NCBI RefSeq assembly: GCF_017591425.1
Contig: NW_024464918.1
Location: forward strand, 28,858,001-28,922,000
From: Ochotona curzoniae
Taxonomy: Eukaryota; Chordata; Mammalia; Lagomorpha; Ochotonidae
DNA: 64,000 nt
Direction of reading: 5' to 3'
Shown here: positions 13,200 through 25,413 of the stretch, one piece after another
How the letters are laid out: each line of letters opens with the position of its first letter
Numbering within the stretch: the stretch's first letter is position 1
The notes under the pieces: generated by a model
Told to the model about the DNA's origin: nothing
Databases searched by the model: none
Seen by the model: only the letters and a program-made list of their open reading frames with translations
Translations under genes and position numbers: made by a program

Positions 13200-14080
13200 T
13201 CCTGCTCAGTATCACACCATCCAATGCTGCAGAAATACTTCCAGAATCTGTGGGGGGTCTGTGGGCTCTCCCCTGTGGAACTGCATTCTCCACTGGTACA
13301 TGCAAAAGCTGTGGCTGAGAACAGGTCTGGTTGGGGAGCTAAGAGGATGTCCCAGGTGGTTTGGAGTTCGCACTGGGAAGCACAAGAACCAGAATAGGGA
13401 CAGCAGGCTGGGCTGGACATGGCTTCAGTGTCCCTCAGCATGGGTGTGGACTGGATCTGGGAAGCACCAGATTGGACTAGACTACAGTACTCACCGGTAC
13501 TCATGAAAGCCAGGGAGGGTGTAGAACGAGCTGGGCTAGGTCTCAGCTTCCACTGAGCCACGTGAGAGCTGTGTCTGGGCATGGACCAGGTGTGGCTGGA
13601 CTGTAATACCCAACAGAAAAAACTGGAATGGGAGTGGGCCAATTGAGCTAGGACACTGCTCCTGCCAGGACAAGAGGTAGACAACCTGGACCAAGGGCCT
13701 ACCAATATGCATGCGATCTGCCACTGGTAGGAGACCTGATAGAGAACTTGCAGACTCCTTTGTTGGGATGAAGCCCCTGCAAGTGAGCACAAGAAGCAGC
13801 CCAGACCAGGCCAATTTATAGTACCCGCTGGCACACATGTGGATTAGGTCTGGGAGCAGACCAGGCTAAGTCAGTTCATAACATTCACTGGCAAATCTGA
13901 GAACCAGGACCAGTTGTAGGATGGGTGGGGTCAAGTCACAACACCAGCTAATTCACATTAGGTCCAGGACTGGGACTGAAATTGCCAGCATAGGCTGCAG
14001 TACCCACTAGCAGGAGCTGGAACTGGGAACAGGCTGGACCCAGCCAGGTTGCAACATCTGCTGGTAGATGCCAAGGTGAG
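13200..14080. repeat. Degenerate tandem array, period near 60 bp
   Basis: A phrase of the type AGTACCCACTGGCA recurs near 13285, 13365, 13426, 13486, 13546, 13605, 13653, 13715, 13766, 13821, 13881, 13941, 14000 and 14054, mostly 59-60 bp apart, with CCAGGACTGGG-like and GGCTGGAC-like phrases between. That is about 14 diverged copies. GC content is clearly above the flanks. The period is a multiple of 3, which explains the long minus-strand open frames here (228 and 100 codons). Confidence 0.75.
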
Positions 14081-14730
14081 GCAAGCCATGCCAGTCTAAG
14101 GACAGTGGGTGCCAGTTCTGTGAGCCCCAGTGGAGTAGGGGAGGCCAAAAGGGGAAGTCCAAATGCGCCCAGGTCACCTGGCCCAGGGCCTTGGGCCCAC
14201 CTCTGGAAACCAGTCCTCCTCAATGGAAATGACTTAGCAGTGGAGGTTTTTGCAGCCCATTTGGGCCTGCAGAGGACATCTGGTACCATAAAAAAAGGAG
14301 AACAAAAATTGGACAACTACCACAGCCAAACAATGAAAGCAAAAACCGGGGCAAATGGAGACTCTAAGGCCAACTGTGTCAGCCAATGGCTACTGAATGG
14401 GTTTCCTCATCCGTGGATCAGTGAGATCAACAGCATTTTAGAACTGTCTAAATCACTAGGGCAGAACCCTCAGAGTGTGCACATTAGGACCATGAGTTGA
14501 TATCAGGTGGCCATTCCCCATCCCTGGGTACTGGGGTGGTTGGGATGCTGAGTACGGCTTCTCACCTTATCCCTTCCAACCCAGAAATACCCCAGAAGCA
14601 GGAAGCAATAGAAAATTTGCAAACAATAATCACATCCATTTACCCTAACTGTCCATCCTTCCCACCCTAATCAACTATGTAAACATCATCAAAAACAAAA
14701 TTTTTTTAAAATTTAAAAAGAACAAAACAA
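14080..14730 (+). mobile_element. Possible 3' portion of a retroelement following the 60-bp array
   Basis: A non-repetitive segment after the array ends in ACATCATCAAAAACAAAA and a T/A-rich run at 14690-14725, suggesting a plus-strand tail. An open frame of 131 codons (14105-14500) has no recognised domain. It could be an L1 untranslated region, a VNTR-bearing composite element, or an unrelated unique sequence. Confidence 0.35.
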
Positions 14731-15114
14731 ACGCATTGTTTGTGCTCTTTTAATACTGCATATGTTGATATCTGAGGGCAAAACTATTGAAACACTAGCC
14801 GATAGTTCATCAAGTACCAATATCGTAAGAGGAAGTTTGATTACTTATTAGGAAGACACATTCTAAATATACAAGAGAGAACATACTTCCCAATTTTAAC
14901 TGGTATTGTTTAATAGAAACTTGAAGGTGCCAATAATAGTTTTTCCTTTTAAGCATCTCGACATATGTCAATCACTTTCAGCTCTAATTACAACAATTCA
15001 ATTGAGCACAATTAGTCCACCCATTCTATTCTTTACCAAAAAAAAAAAAAAAGTTTAAAGCAAGAAACTCTAATCATTCAAATAAACAGAGGCTGGAGCC
15101 ACATAAGTATGTGT

Positions 15115-15400
15115 GGCAGGTGTGTGGTAGGGTGATTAAAATGCCACTTTGGATGCCTGCATCCTATTTGGGGCTGCCTCAGTCTGGGTCATGGGACCAT
15201 TCCCAATTCCATCTTCTTATGTGATCACCCTGGGAGATAACAGGCCACGATTCAGGAACGAGGTTCTCCAAATGGGAGATCCAACATGAGTTTCTGGATT
15301 CCGGCATTAACTTCGCACATCTAGACTACTGAGGATATGTGCGGAATAAGTTAACATGTGAGATCTCTCTCTCTCTCTCCAAGATAAAAAAAAAATAGAA
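15115..15400 (+). mobile_element. Old tRNA-derived SINE
   Basis: ATGCCACTTTGGATGCCTGC, ATCCTATTTGGGGCTGCC head region; CTCTCTCTCTCTCC and an A-rich tail. Same older subfamily as at 7.6 kb. Confidence 0.75.
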
Positions 15401-15739
15401 AAATAGTAATATTTTCAAATGTACAAACAAAAACACAGAGAAAACTACAAAACTTAAAAACCATCAAACACTTGAAGTAAGGAAGTTAGATCTGAACAAT
15501 GAAATCAATCATAAAAATCAGTATGTTTTGCAAAGGACAGATTTAAAAAGAGATCCAACGCCTTCACTGAGCTTTGGGAGAAGACAAAAAAATCAATTGA
15601 TAACTATAAAATTAATGTAGATCTCTTTTTTAACAGGATGATTATTTTGTAATAGGATGGGAAAATCACAATATAGAGCTTACAAACTTTCAATTTCTTT
15701 ACTCCAAAGTATGGAGATAGAGAAGATGAGACCAGTAAA

Positions 15740-15925
15740 GAACTCTGAGGGACCCCAGTTAAAAAGAGCACAGCCCCAAGGATGCGGGGCTTAACGCCAA
15801 CTCTGCCATTCACTAGTGACTTCATTATTGCTTTGCACAAAACCAGTTTGTTTCCTCATTTAAGAACTGGGAATAATCTCCACCTCAAAAATAGATGACA
15901 AATAGTAAACAAAATAACATTGAAA
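15740..15925 (+). mobile_element. MIR SINE
   Basis: GGGCTTAACGCCAACTCTGC, CATTCACTAGTGACTT, GTTTCCTCATTTAAGAACTG, GGGAATAATCTCCACCTCA follow the MIR core and 3' part in order. Confidence 0.75.
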
Positions 15926-15929
15926 TGCT

Positions 15930-17418
15930 GCTGAACTCAAGAGTCACAAAACTTTGAGCCACATTCTCTTCTGAATCCTACAGCCCCAAATTTGTCAATA
16001 ACAGAAGTTTAATTTTTATTTGTTGACACTATCATCCTTTCTAGAAACTTTTGGATAGAACACGAAGACACTATGGATTGATAAGGCATGAACCAACCCC
16101 CAATTGAGTAGGTTCGCATTATGCTTAACTTACAATGAATGAGAAATCTCTTTTTGGGCACCAATCCAGTTGCTTATTTTCTACAGTATCTTCCACGAGG
16201 CATTTGCAGAGAAGGGGTGTTGTGAGTCTCAGCAGCACTTAGGAGAAATAAGCAAATCCCTTCCCAGGGTGCCACTCTGCTAAAAGCCTGCCATATGTCC
16301 GCCAGGCACTGAGGCATTAACAGCACATTTCACTTTGTATCCCCACTTGACAAGCACAACTTACAAGGATGAGCTTCCACTAGGAGTGCCTGCCTAAGTC
16401 CCATTACTGCTAATCATGTTCACACAGCAGGAAGACTACATCTCCCTAGAATGTGCCTTACTTGGAGAAAGAGTCAGTGGGCTTGCAAGTCACAACTGAT
16501 TTCTCATACTTCCCAGCATTTAAATACTGGTGGATATTTTATTTTATAACCTTAACTGTTAATCATTTGTGGCCTTACACTTTATATTATCTCTCAAACT
16601 ATAAATTCCTTTTCTTGTCTATTGCTTGACAAGTCATAATAGCAATTTGTCTTCACAAAGAACCCTGGCCACATGATTTTTCTGAATTATAGAGTATAAA
16701 AATTGTCTGAAAACTAAGGGGTACCTACCTGTGAAAAGAGGGAAAAACATGGAGGTGGGGGAGGGAACCTTTTTATTTGAATTCTGCTATAACTACAGGG
16801 TGTCATTTTTGAAAGGAGATAAGAATTTCTCAGCCAGTTTTTCAGGTGATTTTTCTCCCTTAATCTTTCTGATCATACAAGATATGTTCACAAAATGCTC
16901 CGGGCTAACAGCAAAAGACATGTCATTACAGGACACATTGCACAAACTCATTGCTCAGGGTAATTTCCCCCACAATGTTTATGGCACAAACAAAAGGTAA
17001 AATCTAACATCTTTTCAGTCTTCCACTTTAGATTACGTATTTTAGTGTGTTTTAGATTATAGGACACCAGAGAGAAAGTACAGTTTGACAAGATAGGAAA
17101 ACATAATATTTTCAAAGATAAAGAGCATCACAGCATCGCTAAAATCAACCAGATTGGACATATTCTCTTATCAAGATCTGTGCTGTTATAGAAACCCATT
17201 TCTCATAAACTATCCAAGTTTCTACACCAGTGCACAGAGAAAAGGCAAACTCCAAAGCTTAGAATGGTTTGTGCTCACCTTCCTCATCCCTTGCTAACTT
17301 AATAAATCATTTCAGTTTTACCATAATCACAATCCAACAGACATTCCTTGAGGACTATTCAATGCTTCTACGCTTTTTGAGAAAGAATATTTCAGCAAAT
17401 CACCAGTCTAAGGAAACT
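15930..17418. other. Intergenic DNA, no gene recognised
   Basis: The plus-strand open frame at 16731-17000 (89 codons) has no recognisable domain. No repeat can be assigned with confidence, though 16560-16660 has a faint L2-like look. Confidence 0.5.
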
Positions 17419-17432
17419 TAGAAGTTTCCTAA

Positions 17433-17758
17433 ATTGGACCTGGCATGATAGCCTAGTAGCTAAAGTCCTTGCTTTGCATCTGCCAGAATCCATTTTGGGC
17501 ACCGATTCACGTCCTGGCTGTTCCACTTCCCTTCCAGCTCCCTGCCTGTGGCCTGGGAAAGCAGTAGAGGAACCCAAAGCCTTGGGATCCTGCACCTCCA
17601 CGGGAAACCTGGAAGAAGCTCCTGGCCCCTGGCTTTGGATCAGCTCAGCTCCAGCCATTGTGACCACTTGGGGAGTGAGCCAGGGATAGAAGCTCTTCCT
17701 GCCTCTCCTTCTTTCTGTGAATTTTCCTTTGCAATTAAAAAAAGTAAAAAAATTTAAA
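17433..17758 (+). mobile_element. tRNA-derived SINE, full length
   Basis: Head GATAGCCTAGTAGCTAAAGT, then CCAGCTCCCTGCCTGTGGCC, CTTGGGGAGTGAGCC and a tail of CCTCTCCTTCTTTCTG plus A-rich sequence. A 13-bp target-site duplication, AGAAGTTTCCTAA / AGAAGTTTTCTAA, at 17420-17432 and 17759-17771 fixes both ends. Confidence 0.95.
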
Positions 17759-17771
17759 AGAAGTTTTCTAA

Positions 17772-20700
17772 CTTGAGTATCTATTTTTAATGTTGTCATC
17801 AGGAGAGTTTGAAGTATCATTAGGGATGGCAAACTCTACATCTATCACATGTTTGCTTTAAATTTTTTTTTTCAAGGGGGCAGCGATCATCGTGTTGAAT
17901 CCATAGAAGGAATAAAGTGTCTTGGAAAAGAAAGCAAGATGCAGGGTAAAGGCCACATGCAGGAGGAATTAGATAAGTCATCTTCCTAACCTTATCCCAG
18001 TGTCCACAAAGACTGCATGTCAACCGTGCCAGTTCCAAATGGACAAAGAGTCAAGACAATAGCACAGCCTTGGTCTTACCTAGTTGGCTGTCTCTCTGGT
18101 GCCAGTCATGAAAGTGTGGCTGTCTCAATTTAAAAACAAAGCAGATGTACTGGAGTTAAAACTGAACTTGTAGTACCTCTACTTTTTCATGGACAAGATT
18201 CCAAGGGTATCGTCCTAAGAGTACAAAAATGAAACTCATTCCCCGAGTGAACTCTCAAATACTTCTGTACCTGCAGTCATTTAATTTTCTGGGGGACAGA
18301 AAGAGAGAAATCCTGAAAACGAGAACATACACACCTCACCACAGCTTCCAACCATTTACTTTCCCTAGCATCAAAAGATCAGAATCAAGTGTATTTTTTA
18401 ATGCAGCTGCAGAATTAGACCTAGAATACCAGCTAGTAAATATGCTTCCTTCCACAGAGCCATTTCCACAACTGGAAATAAAATGTGAATGCTGAGTAGG
18501 TGAACATACTGACTTAATTCACACCACCAGGTAGGACAAATGTTCCAAGAATAAGCAAGTAACAGACAACTGTGAACTAGCCAGGCTTGCTGCTGGAGTT
18601 CTGTAAGTTTGAACAGGATTGGAATTGGTTCAACCTGGCAGCTTATCTTAAACTCCGCCCTTTGTTCTTTTAAAATGAATTCAATAAACACTTTGAAATT
18701 GGTTGGGGTTACAAATCAAGTTTTTGGAAAAAGAATAAAGGAGCAGCTACAGAATTTTTAAGACATTCTCTTAAGAAAACAGCCTAGTTCCCTGGCTCAA
18801 CCTGGCCTTCCACTCACAGGATCCATTTGGCTATACCCAGTTTCCCCAGATGGCAGCCAGTAGGCTGCTGGCAAAGTGGCAAGAACTACATAATAAACAG
18901 CCCTTTCTGCATATTTCTTTCCTACCTCTTTAACAACCTTAATGTTAATGGTATTGAGAAACATGAAAACCATGAAAAGAGTTTTAAACTTATTGCTAGA
19001 CAAAGATAATTTATAATCCACTGAAATAAGCACATCTAGCAGAAAAACAAGATTTTTTTTGCAGATTTATATTAAACGAAATCTGTCACATGAATATAAC
19101 TCATTGTACCTATCTATTTTTCCTGCTTCCATTAGGAAATATGTTTTATTCTTCTGTAATCAAAAACTTTGAAGATGGGTTGTATATTTATTAATAGATA
19201 TTTTGGTGTCTGTTACCTTCAAACAAGATGCTATTTAATGCAAAGTTAAAATTTAAATGATAATTAAGGACCACCCAAATGTAAAAGAATGTCTACTCCA
19301 AGGAAATCTCATGAGGGCCACTTTCTATTGCAAAGAAATAGGCCTACTTCTTTCATTTGGAAAAGCAATGTTTTCCTGATCTGAGTCAATAAACACCAAA
19401 GAGTAAGTCACCATGTAAAAGGGATGACTCGTCTCCTTCCTCTCCACCGGACACAAGTCTGGGTAAGACAGGAAGCTTGAGGGATGCTATTGACGTTCAT
19501 CAACATCTGCTGAAGCAGACCTTAGCAAAAGAGCCAAGCAGCGCTGCAACACGTGTGATGCCCAGAGTAATTCTCTACCTTGTCCTCCAAGGCAGAGGTC
19601 AAGCCTCTACTACCAGGTGGGTTGAAGCAGTGCTGCCCACTTACGCTAAGTTCTGCTCAAGAACACGTCAGTAATTGGATGTGCTCATTTTTGGAAGAAG
19701 CTAAATTTTCATGAATAAGCATATCCTAATTATCTGCCTTATCCTGAGTGTTACATTGTCTTTTCAGCACCTGTTGCATTTGTCCTTTCTACACTTTGTG
19801 GTTTGCTCTACTTGTTGAAGCTAATGACACAAACACAGAGGTGGATTTAATATCCAAGTTCTCTTTTCATGATGAATGAAGGTTGGGCGGATGCCACTGA
19901 GCCCTCTTGAAAGAATGGCTACAGGACTGCTTCAATGACAAAAACTGGAGGACATTTTGAGTTATTCCCGAGCATATGGTAGCGTAAGAATGCCAAACTT
20001 GAAAGAAGCTGTCTTGTAGCAGTTGGTTTCATATTTATATTTTGAGCAATGATTCGGTTTCTGCAAACAACATCATCTGTTACAGTAATTTTTAAATAAA
20101 ATGTTTGTTCTCTTTTAGTTTTATTTGCATTTGGCTTGTAAAATTGCTTTTAAAATTTAGGGGGTTTAGGCTCATGAAACTTTTGGAGAGCTAGTGCCAT
20201 CCCCAGATACCCACTGATAGGACCACCAGACAGGACAATAGAAGCATTACTATTCTGTAACAAGTAGTTGGCCGAGTTGTTTTAAATGAAAAAAATAAAT
20301 AAATAAAAACTAGCCACTGTTTTTCTATTCTGTATCATTCAACAACCTTATAAAAGGAAGCTATCAATTCAATAACAATCATATAAAAATAATATAAAAC
20401 GACATTGGCAAGCAATATGATTATTTTGCTTACATACATTGCTCAACATTAAAAACCATTGTTCCTAACTGTCCAACTGGCCCTGAATAAAGTTGAGAGC
20501 TGATCTTATGTGTGTTATGTTTCCTTAAAGGTAAGTTAGTAAAATGGATCTAGACAACATTTTCTCCAGACTGACCGAAGCTGTGGCAAGCTCACTGCTC
20601 AGTAATGCCAGTACACTCCTTGGCGATGGGGCTGCAATGCTCAAGTAGAATGTCCTTGTCCTCATAGATTAAGTACAAAAAACAGCAGTATTCGAACTTA

Positions 20701-20950
20701 AAAGTGTTTAATTTAGCTGAACCTCAGCTGCTATACCTATCTCCATTTAGAGATGAAACTTTTCTCACTGAATATATCATGCCTTTATACCTTCACACGT
20801 TTGCACATGTTGGAACCATCCTTGCTTCCTGTTAAATGTCTGGCTGGCCCTTAATTTAGTTACCTGACATTCATTCAGTCTATACCTATTCCAGGAAGGT
20901 GCTAAGACACCTCCAGTGGCCCTCCCTATGTACCCCATGCTGCATGAGGG
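17772..20950. other. Intergenic DNA, no gene recognised
   Basis: Mixed-composition sequence with no repeat that I can name firmly. A 20-base stretch near 20423-20442 resembles the L1 3' UTR piece near 5080, so a short L1 relic may lie there. Open frames of up to 97 codons lack recognisable domains. Confidence 0.5.
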
Positions 20951-20964
20951 AGAATTTCTTGCGT

Positions 20965-21292
20965 TTTTTTTTTTTTTTTAGGATTTATTTTTATTTTTAT
21001 TGGAAAGGCAGATTTACAAAGTGAAGGAGATGCAGAAAGATCTTCCATCTGCTGGTTCACTCCCTAAGTGGTCTCAACAGCCAGAGCAGTCAATCTGCAG
21101 CCAGGAGTATCTTCCAGGTCCCCCACCTGAGTACAGAATCCCAAGGATTCAGGCCATCCTCCACTGCTTTCTCAGAGCACAAGTGGGGAGCTAGATGGGA
21201 AGTATAGTAGCTGAGCCACCAACTGGTGCCCATATGGGATTCCAGCACATACAAGGTAAGGATTTAATCACTGAGCCTTTGTGCCAGGCCCA
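20965..21292 (-). mobile_element. tRNA-derived SINE, full length
   Basis: T-rich tail (20966-20980), GGATTTATTTTTATTTTTAT, TTCCATCTGCTGGTTCACTC, then CATATGGGATTCCAGCAC and the head GAGCCTTTGTGCCAGGCCC. Confidence 0.92.
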
Positions 21293-21339
21293 TAAGAGAA
21301 CTCTAAACAAGCTATACAATTACCGCCTTTTTTGTTTGT

Positions 21340-21465
21340 CCATCCACAATCTTGACTAAGGGCTCTATGTCTTATTCCTATTGTTATTTTAATCACCCAA
21401 CACAGTACATATCATTATGGAACAAATAAGTTAAATAGGGTAATGAATAAACAGCTTATCTTCTA
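21340..21465 (+). mobile_element. L2-like LINE 3' end
   Basis: GGGCTCTATGTCTTATTC, ATCACCCAACACAGTACATA, and GGGTAATGAATAAACAG parallel the L2 3' end (GGGCAGGGAC...CCCAGCACAGTGCCTGGCACAT...GAATGAATG). Diverged. Confidence 0.5.
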
Positions 21466-21603
21466 ATTATTGATTTCATTATTCACTAGAATTATTCTTA
21501 GTTTCACTGAAATATTAAAGTGGGGTGAGCATTATGATAAAGCAGGATATGTCAGTATCTGGGACACCCATATCCCATATTAGGGGGCCCGAAATTCAGC
21601 TTT

Positions 21604-21609
21604 ACCTAT

Positions 21610-21644
<35 letters not shown>

Positions 21645-21646
21645 TA
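21604..21646. repeat. (TATT)n microsatellite
   Basis: About ten uninterrupted TATT units. The sequence just before it (21510-21600) has GGTGAGCATT and CCCATATCCCATATTAG, so it may extend the tail of a truncated SINE. Confidence 0.95.
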
Positions 21647-22624
21647 CTTAGAAGTTTATAGTATTCAAGCAAGATTTTAAAGAACTTCATGTGTTTTAGG
21701 GTTATCAAAACAGTTTTATAACTCTAACAAGCCATATATTAACAACTGAAGAGTAGAAAAGCCTTAGGCAGGTGAGCAGAGAAATCCCCAATAAGTTAGC
21801 AAGTGAGGAATAACTGAACACTACATCCTACCTAGAGAAGTCTAGGAAAAGCCAAATCGGGAGCCTGACCAGTAAAATATAGGCTAAGTAATTACAGGCC
21901 AGCTGACTTTTTCCTATCCAAAACTTTTTATATTAGTCTCTCTGTGTCTATCTCAACTAATTGTGAGGCTTCTGAGTGACCCTGATGATCAGTACAAGAG
22001 AAGATGGGGAGCCAAAGCTGGAACTAAGTAAGGACCAGAGAAAGCTCCTCTCTTGAGTACAGAAGGAAATTTGTAAACTTCTACAATTCTTATATCTCTG
22101 AGAACCACCCGGGGCTCCTGGCTGTTGTTCCAATGTCCCCAGACCCTACGAGGAGGGTACTGGGCTGTTTCACTCCCGTGAGGGAAATCAATAGGAAATG
22201 ACTGACCTCAGAGTTCTCAGCCTGCGAAGGCACTCAAATTCCCTGTGATCTGCTTGGCAGTCCAGATATGGTCCTTGGTGCTCGTATTGAAAATCCTTGA
22301 TGAAGCATCCACTGTTTCTGTAGCGAAAGCCCTGGGGAGGCCTCCGTGGGTCTCACTGGGACAAGGACACAGACCTCCTCTGATCCTCCTGCCCTGCTCT
22401 GGGATCCCCTCCTGCTGTGTGCACATGATATCCTTTAAGAGGCTGTCTGGGTCACTCTTGGTTCCCATTGTAAATCTCTAGTTTTTGCTAACGTCTAAGG
22501 CAGTTAAGAATCTGTTATGTATAAGTCACCTGTTACAATGTGAATAGATTATACTTAAAATCTTCCTCAAACATTCTATCTGCACTCCTGACCTGTTGTA
22601 GAACAAAAAGAATAATAAAAGCAT

Positions 22625-22935
22625 ATCAGGTTTTTCAGCTCTTTGATGCAGTTCCTCTGGGGATTCCATCTCCTCCAGGGGCAGCGTTGTATTCAGGAGA
22701 GCTGTTGCTCGGACACTATCCCACTGGTGACCCAAGTACCTGGACCCCTGTCATGCACAGGAGACACTGATGGAGTCGCTGCCTCCTGGTTTCGACACAG
22801 CCTAGCCTCAGCTGTAGTGGGCTTTTACGAAATCACGTAGTAGGAAGACTTTCCATCTCTCCCACCTCCCTCTCTAGCTACCTCTCTGTGTCTGTCACTG
22901 TTTGTAAAGAAATTTTTATAAATGAAGGAAAAACG
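22625..22935 (+). mobile_element. Old tRNA-derived SINE
   Basis: CCTCTGGGGATTCCATCTCC, GGACCCCTGTCATGCACAGG, then a tail of TCCCACCTCCCTCTCTAGC, TCTCTGTGTCTGTC. Strongly diverged; the boundaries are approximate. Confidence 0.55.
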
Positions 22936-23244
22936 TATGACTGAATCCTTTCATGGTAGGACAGGACTACATGCAAGATCTGTTTTCCTTGTGGTCTGTA
23001 GATGAACTCAATTATAATGCAGATGTTTATACAGCTCAACTCATGCTACCTGTAGTAAATTCACTGTTACCTTATTTTGAAAATACAGAAAGTTAAAAAG
23101 GAAAATTAACATCACTACCATTATAATAGTATAGCTATTGAATAATGAAGAGTGTATAAAATAGTCTAAGAGCAGTTTATCAGGCATATAAATGCATATT
23201 TATATATACATGTGAACATATATACATATATAAACGTGTATTTT

Positions 23245-23552
23245 TTTTAAGATTTATCTATTTTTACTGGAAAGACAGATATACAGAGAGGAGGAGATAC
23301 AGTGAGGAAGATCTTCTGTCCGATGATTTATTCCCTACGTGGCTGCAACAGCCGGAGCTGAGCTGACCCAAAGCCAGGAGCCTGGAGCTTCTTCCAGGTC
23401 TCCCATGCAGGTACAGGATCCCAAGGCTTTCCCAGGCCACAAACAGGGAGCTGGATGGAAAGCAGGCCTGCTCGGATTAGAACCAGTGTCCATATGGGAT
23501 CCTGGCACGTTCAAGACGAGGACTTTAACCATTAGACTATCACGCTGGGCCC
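23245..23552 (-). mobile_element. tRNA-derived SINE, full length
   Basis: TTAAGATTTATCTATTTTTA tail, CAGGTCTCCCATGCAGGTAC, ATATGGGATCCTGGCACG, and the head ending CTGGGCCC. Flanked by a duplication of the type AACGTGTATTTT / AAGTGTGTATTTT. The body has a deletion where the GGGCCGTCC segment is expected. Confidence 0.93.
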
Positions 23553-23579
23553 TAAGTGTGTATTTTGTTTGTTATCTAT

Positions 23580-23870
23580 TTCCTGGAGTGAGCATTGGGT
23601 TGGGTGGCTACACTATCGGCACCCACGTCAGAGGACTCCATCTACGCTCCCCTTCTGATTTCAGCTCCTTGCCAGTGCAGACCCCGAGAAGGCAGTGCAT
23701 TCGGTCAAGTAATTGGATTCCTGCCGCCCACACGGAGGCCTGATTTGAGCTTGGTCTCCCAGCTTCAACCCCCCACCCTGTCCCGCCCAGCATTTACTGC
23801 TTCAGGCAGATGGAATTTCTGCTTGTATCTCTGCCCTTAAAATAAATAAAAATTTTAACAAGAAAACCAC
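23580..23870 (+). mobile_element. Diverged SINE beside the previous one
   Basis: GTGAGCATTGGGTTGGGTGG and the 3' part GCTTGTATCTCTGCCC, TTAAAATAAATAAAAAT fit an old SINE on the opposite strand to the 23.2-kb copy. The middle is poorly conserved. Confidence 0.5.
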
Positions 23871-23899
23871 TTATCAAGAAGGGTTTAAATACTTTTTTC

Positions 23900-24900
23900 A
23901 TTGATTAGAATTTCACATCATACAATTGAACATGGCATATCTATTCACCCTGAGATGAGTTGGTTTCATTTTATCATTCCTCTCTACTTGATTTTATAAT
24001 TGGATGATACCATCCCTCATGATCTAGGACTAAATCCCATTTATCTGGAAACCGTGAACTTTATTTTTTATAATGGTCATAAACAAAGTGGAAAGAAAGA
24101 GCTGAGGCCTTGAGAATCTGACCGTTTTTCTTTAGCAAAGCAGTTAGCATACTGAAGACTACTGTTCTAAAAGTTAGGTAGACTTCATAAATCCCAAGAC
24201 AACAATGCATAAGGATGGAAAAAAAGGATAAGATGCACTAGAAAGATGTTCCAGATCCACATCGGGACAGCTTCCCTGGCACAGCTGCAGTGAGATGCAG
24301 ATGCCACCAGCCAGGAAGCCTCTGACAGTCTCACGTGCCAGCTGGCTGCCTCTGCGCCTGCATATTGTCCATACTTCCACTTATCTATTTTCATCATTTC
24401 ACACCCGTTTATTGCAATCCAGCAGGAAAAAAATGAGTGGCTTAGAAATGAAATATAATTTTCTCTAAGATTTGGGACAGCCTGTGGCAAGTATAAATTT
24501 GAGGCAAGGTACAAAGGCAGCAAATCTGATTTAGATATTATGCAAAGAGGAAAGGTCAGGAATGGGCGAGTGCTAATACAGTGAGTCAGCACGTTACAGC
24601 AGGACGTGACTGAGCAGTGCAGCTCAGACACCACTGGGCTGTCACCTCAAGAAATCCATGGCATCAATTTCAACATAAAAGCTCATTTTTCATCCTCTGA
24701 ACGTGAATACACTAGAGAAGCTGTCGCAGCATCATTTGGCTTCAACAGCTCTGATGGCTGTCTTCCTGGCTTCCCAGTCAGGGATCCTGTTTATGAGACT
24801 GAAGGCTTTAGGCTCATTGCTGGTGCATATGTTTCAATACAATGATGACAAACGCAATGAGAATCCTCCAGCTAGAGATGCCATTTAGTCCTGGAACAGA
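23900..24900. other. Intergenic DNA, no gene recognised
   Basis: Contains a 149-codon minus-strand open frame (24185-24634) rich in Ser, Leu and Cys, with no domain that I recognise and no neighbouring splice or promoter signal. No repeat identified. Confidence 0.45.
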
Positions 24901-24904
24901 CTGT

Positions 24905-24992
24905 TCCGAAATATTTGGAAAGTGAGCCAGTGAATGCACAAGGTCTTTTTTGCCACTCTTTCAAGCAAATAAATCTTTTTTTTTTTTAATGA
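24905..24992 (+). mobile_element. SINE 3' fragment
   Basis: ATATTTGGAAAGTGAGCCAG, then CTCTTTCAAGCAAATAAATC and poly-T match the GCATTTGGGGAGTGAACCAG and tail segment of the SINE. The 5' part is not recognisable. Confidence 0.6.
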
Positions 24993-25004
24993 AATATACA
25001 CCAT

Positions 25005-25200
25005 TTGTCCAGGAGCTATGTTAAGAATCTTATGACAATCATCTCATTTAATACCTACAATAATGAAATTAATAATGTCCTGATATTATCTGCATTTTGC
25101 AGTTGAGAAAACAGAACCTAAAACTTCTTGACTTTATTGATGGCAAAATCCAAACTCAAGGTCTCATTCCTGAATCCACATACTTACCTACATTGCTTGA
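25005..25200 (-). mobile_element. MIR SINE
   Basis: On the plus strand, GCTATGTTAAGAATCTTATG, ATCATCTCATTTAATACC, ATTTTGCAGTTGAGAAAAC match reverse-complemented MIR (GCTTTACATG, TCATTTAATCCTCACAA, TTTTACAGATGAGGAAACTGAG). Confidence 0.85.
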
Positions 25201-25413
25201 ATAAAGAACACAATATTACTCTCCAAAATCTCATTTATTGTAAATTAGAATGAAATTCATGAAGTTCAGGAATAAGATTCTTGCTTTATTAAACAAACCT
25301 CCTTAACCGTGATTCCCACTGCCTCCCTGGAACACTGCCCTTTTCATACCAGGCTGTGCATATTCTGTACTAAAGACCAAGCAAGCTTTCATAACCAGTC
25401 TCTTATTAAAAAA

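Noticed and set aside
13148..13834. 228-codon minus-strand open frame
   Set aside because: It lies in the 60-bp tandem array; a period divisible by three keeps frames open. It has no recognisable domain, and overlapping frames are open too.
14105..14500. 131-codon plus-strand open frame
   Set aside because: Overlaps an antisense open frame in GC-rich, repeat-associated sequence and shows no domain.
17392..17832. 146-codon minus-strand open frame
   Set aside because: It is the reverse strand of a full-length SINE; the same Pro/Gly/Ala-rich translation recurs at other SINE copies.
24185..24634. 149-codon minus-strand open frame
   Set aside because: No domain, promoter, splice or codon signal supports it; a frame this long is plausible by chance in 64 kb.
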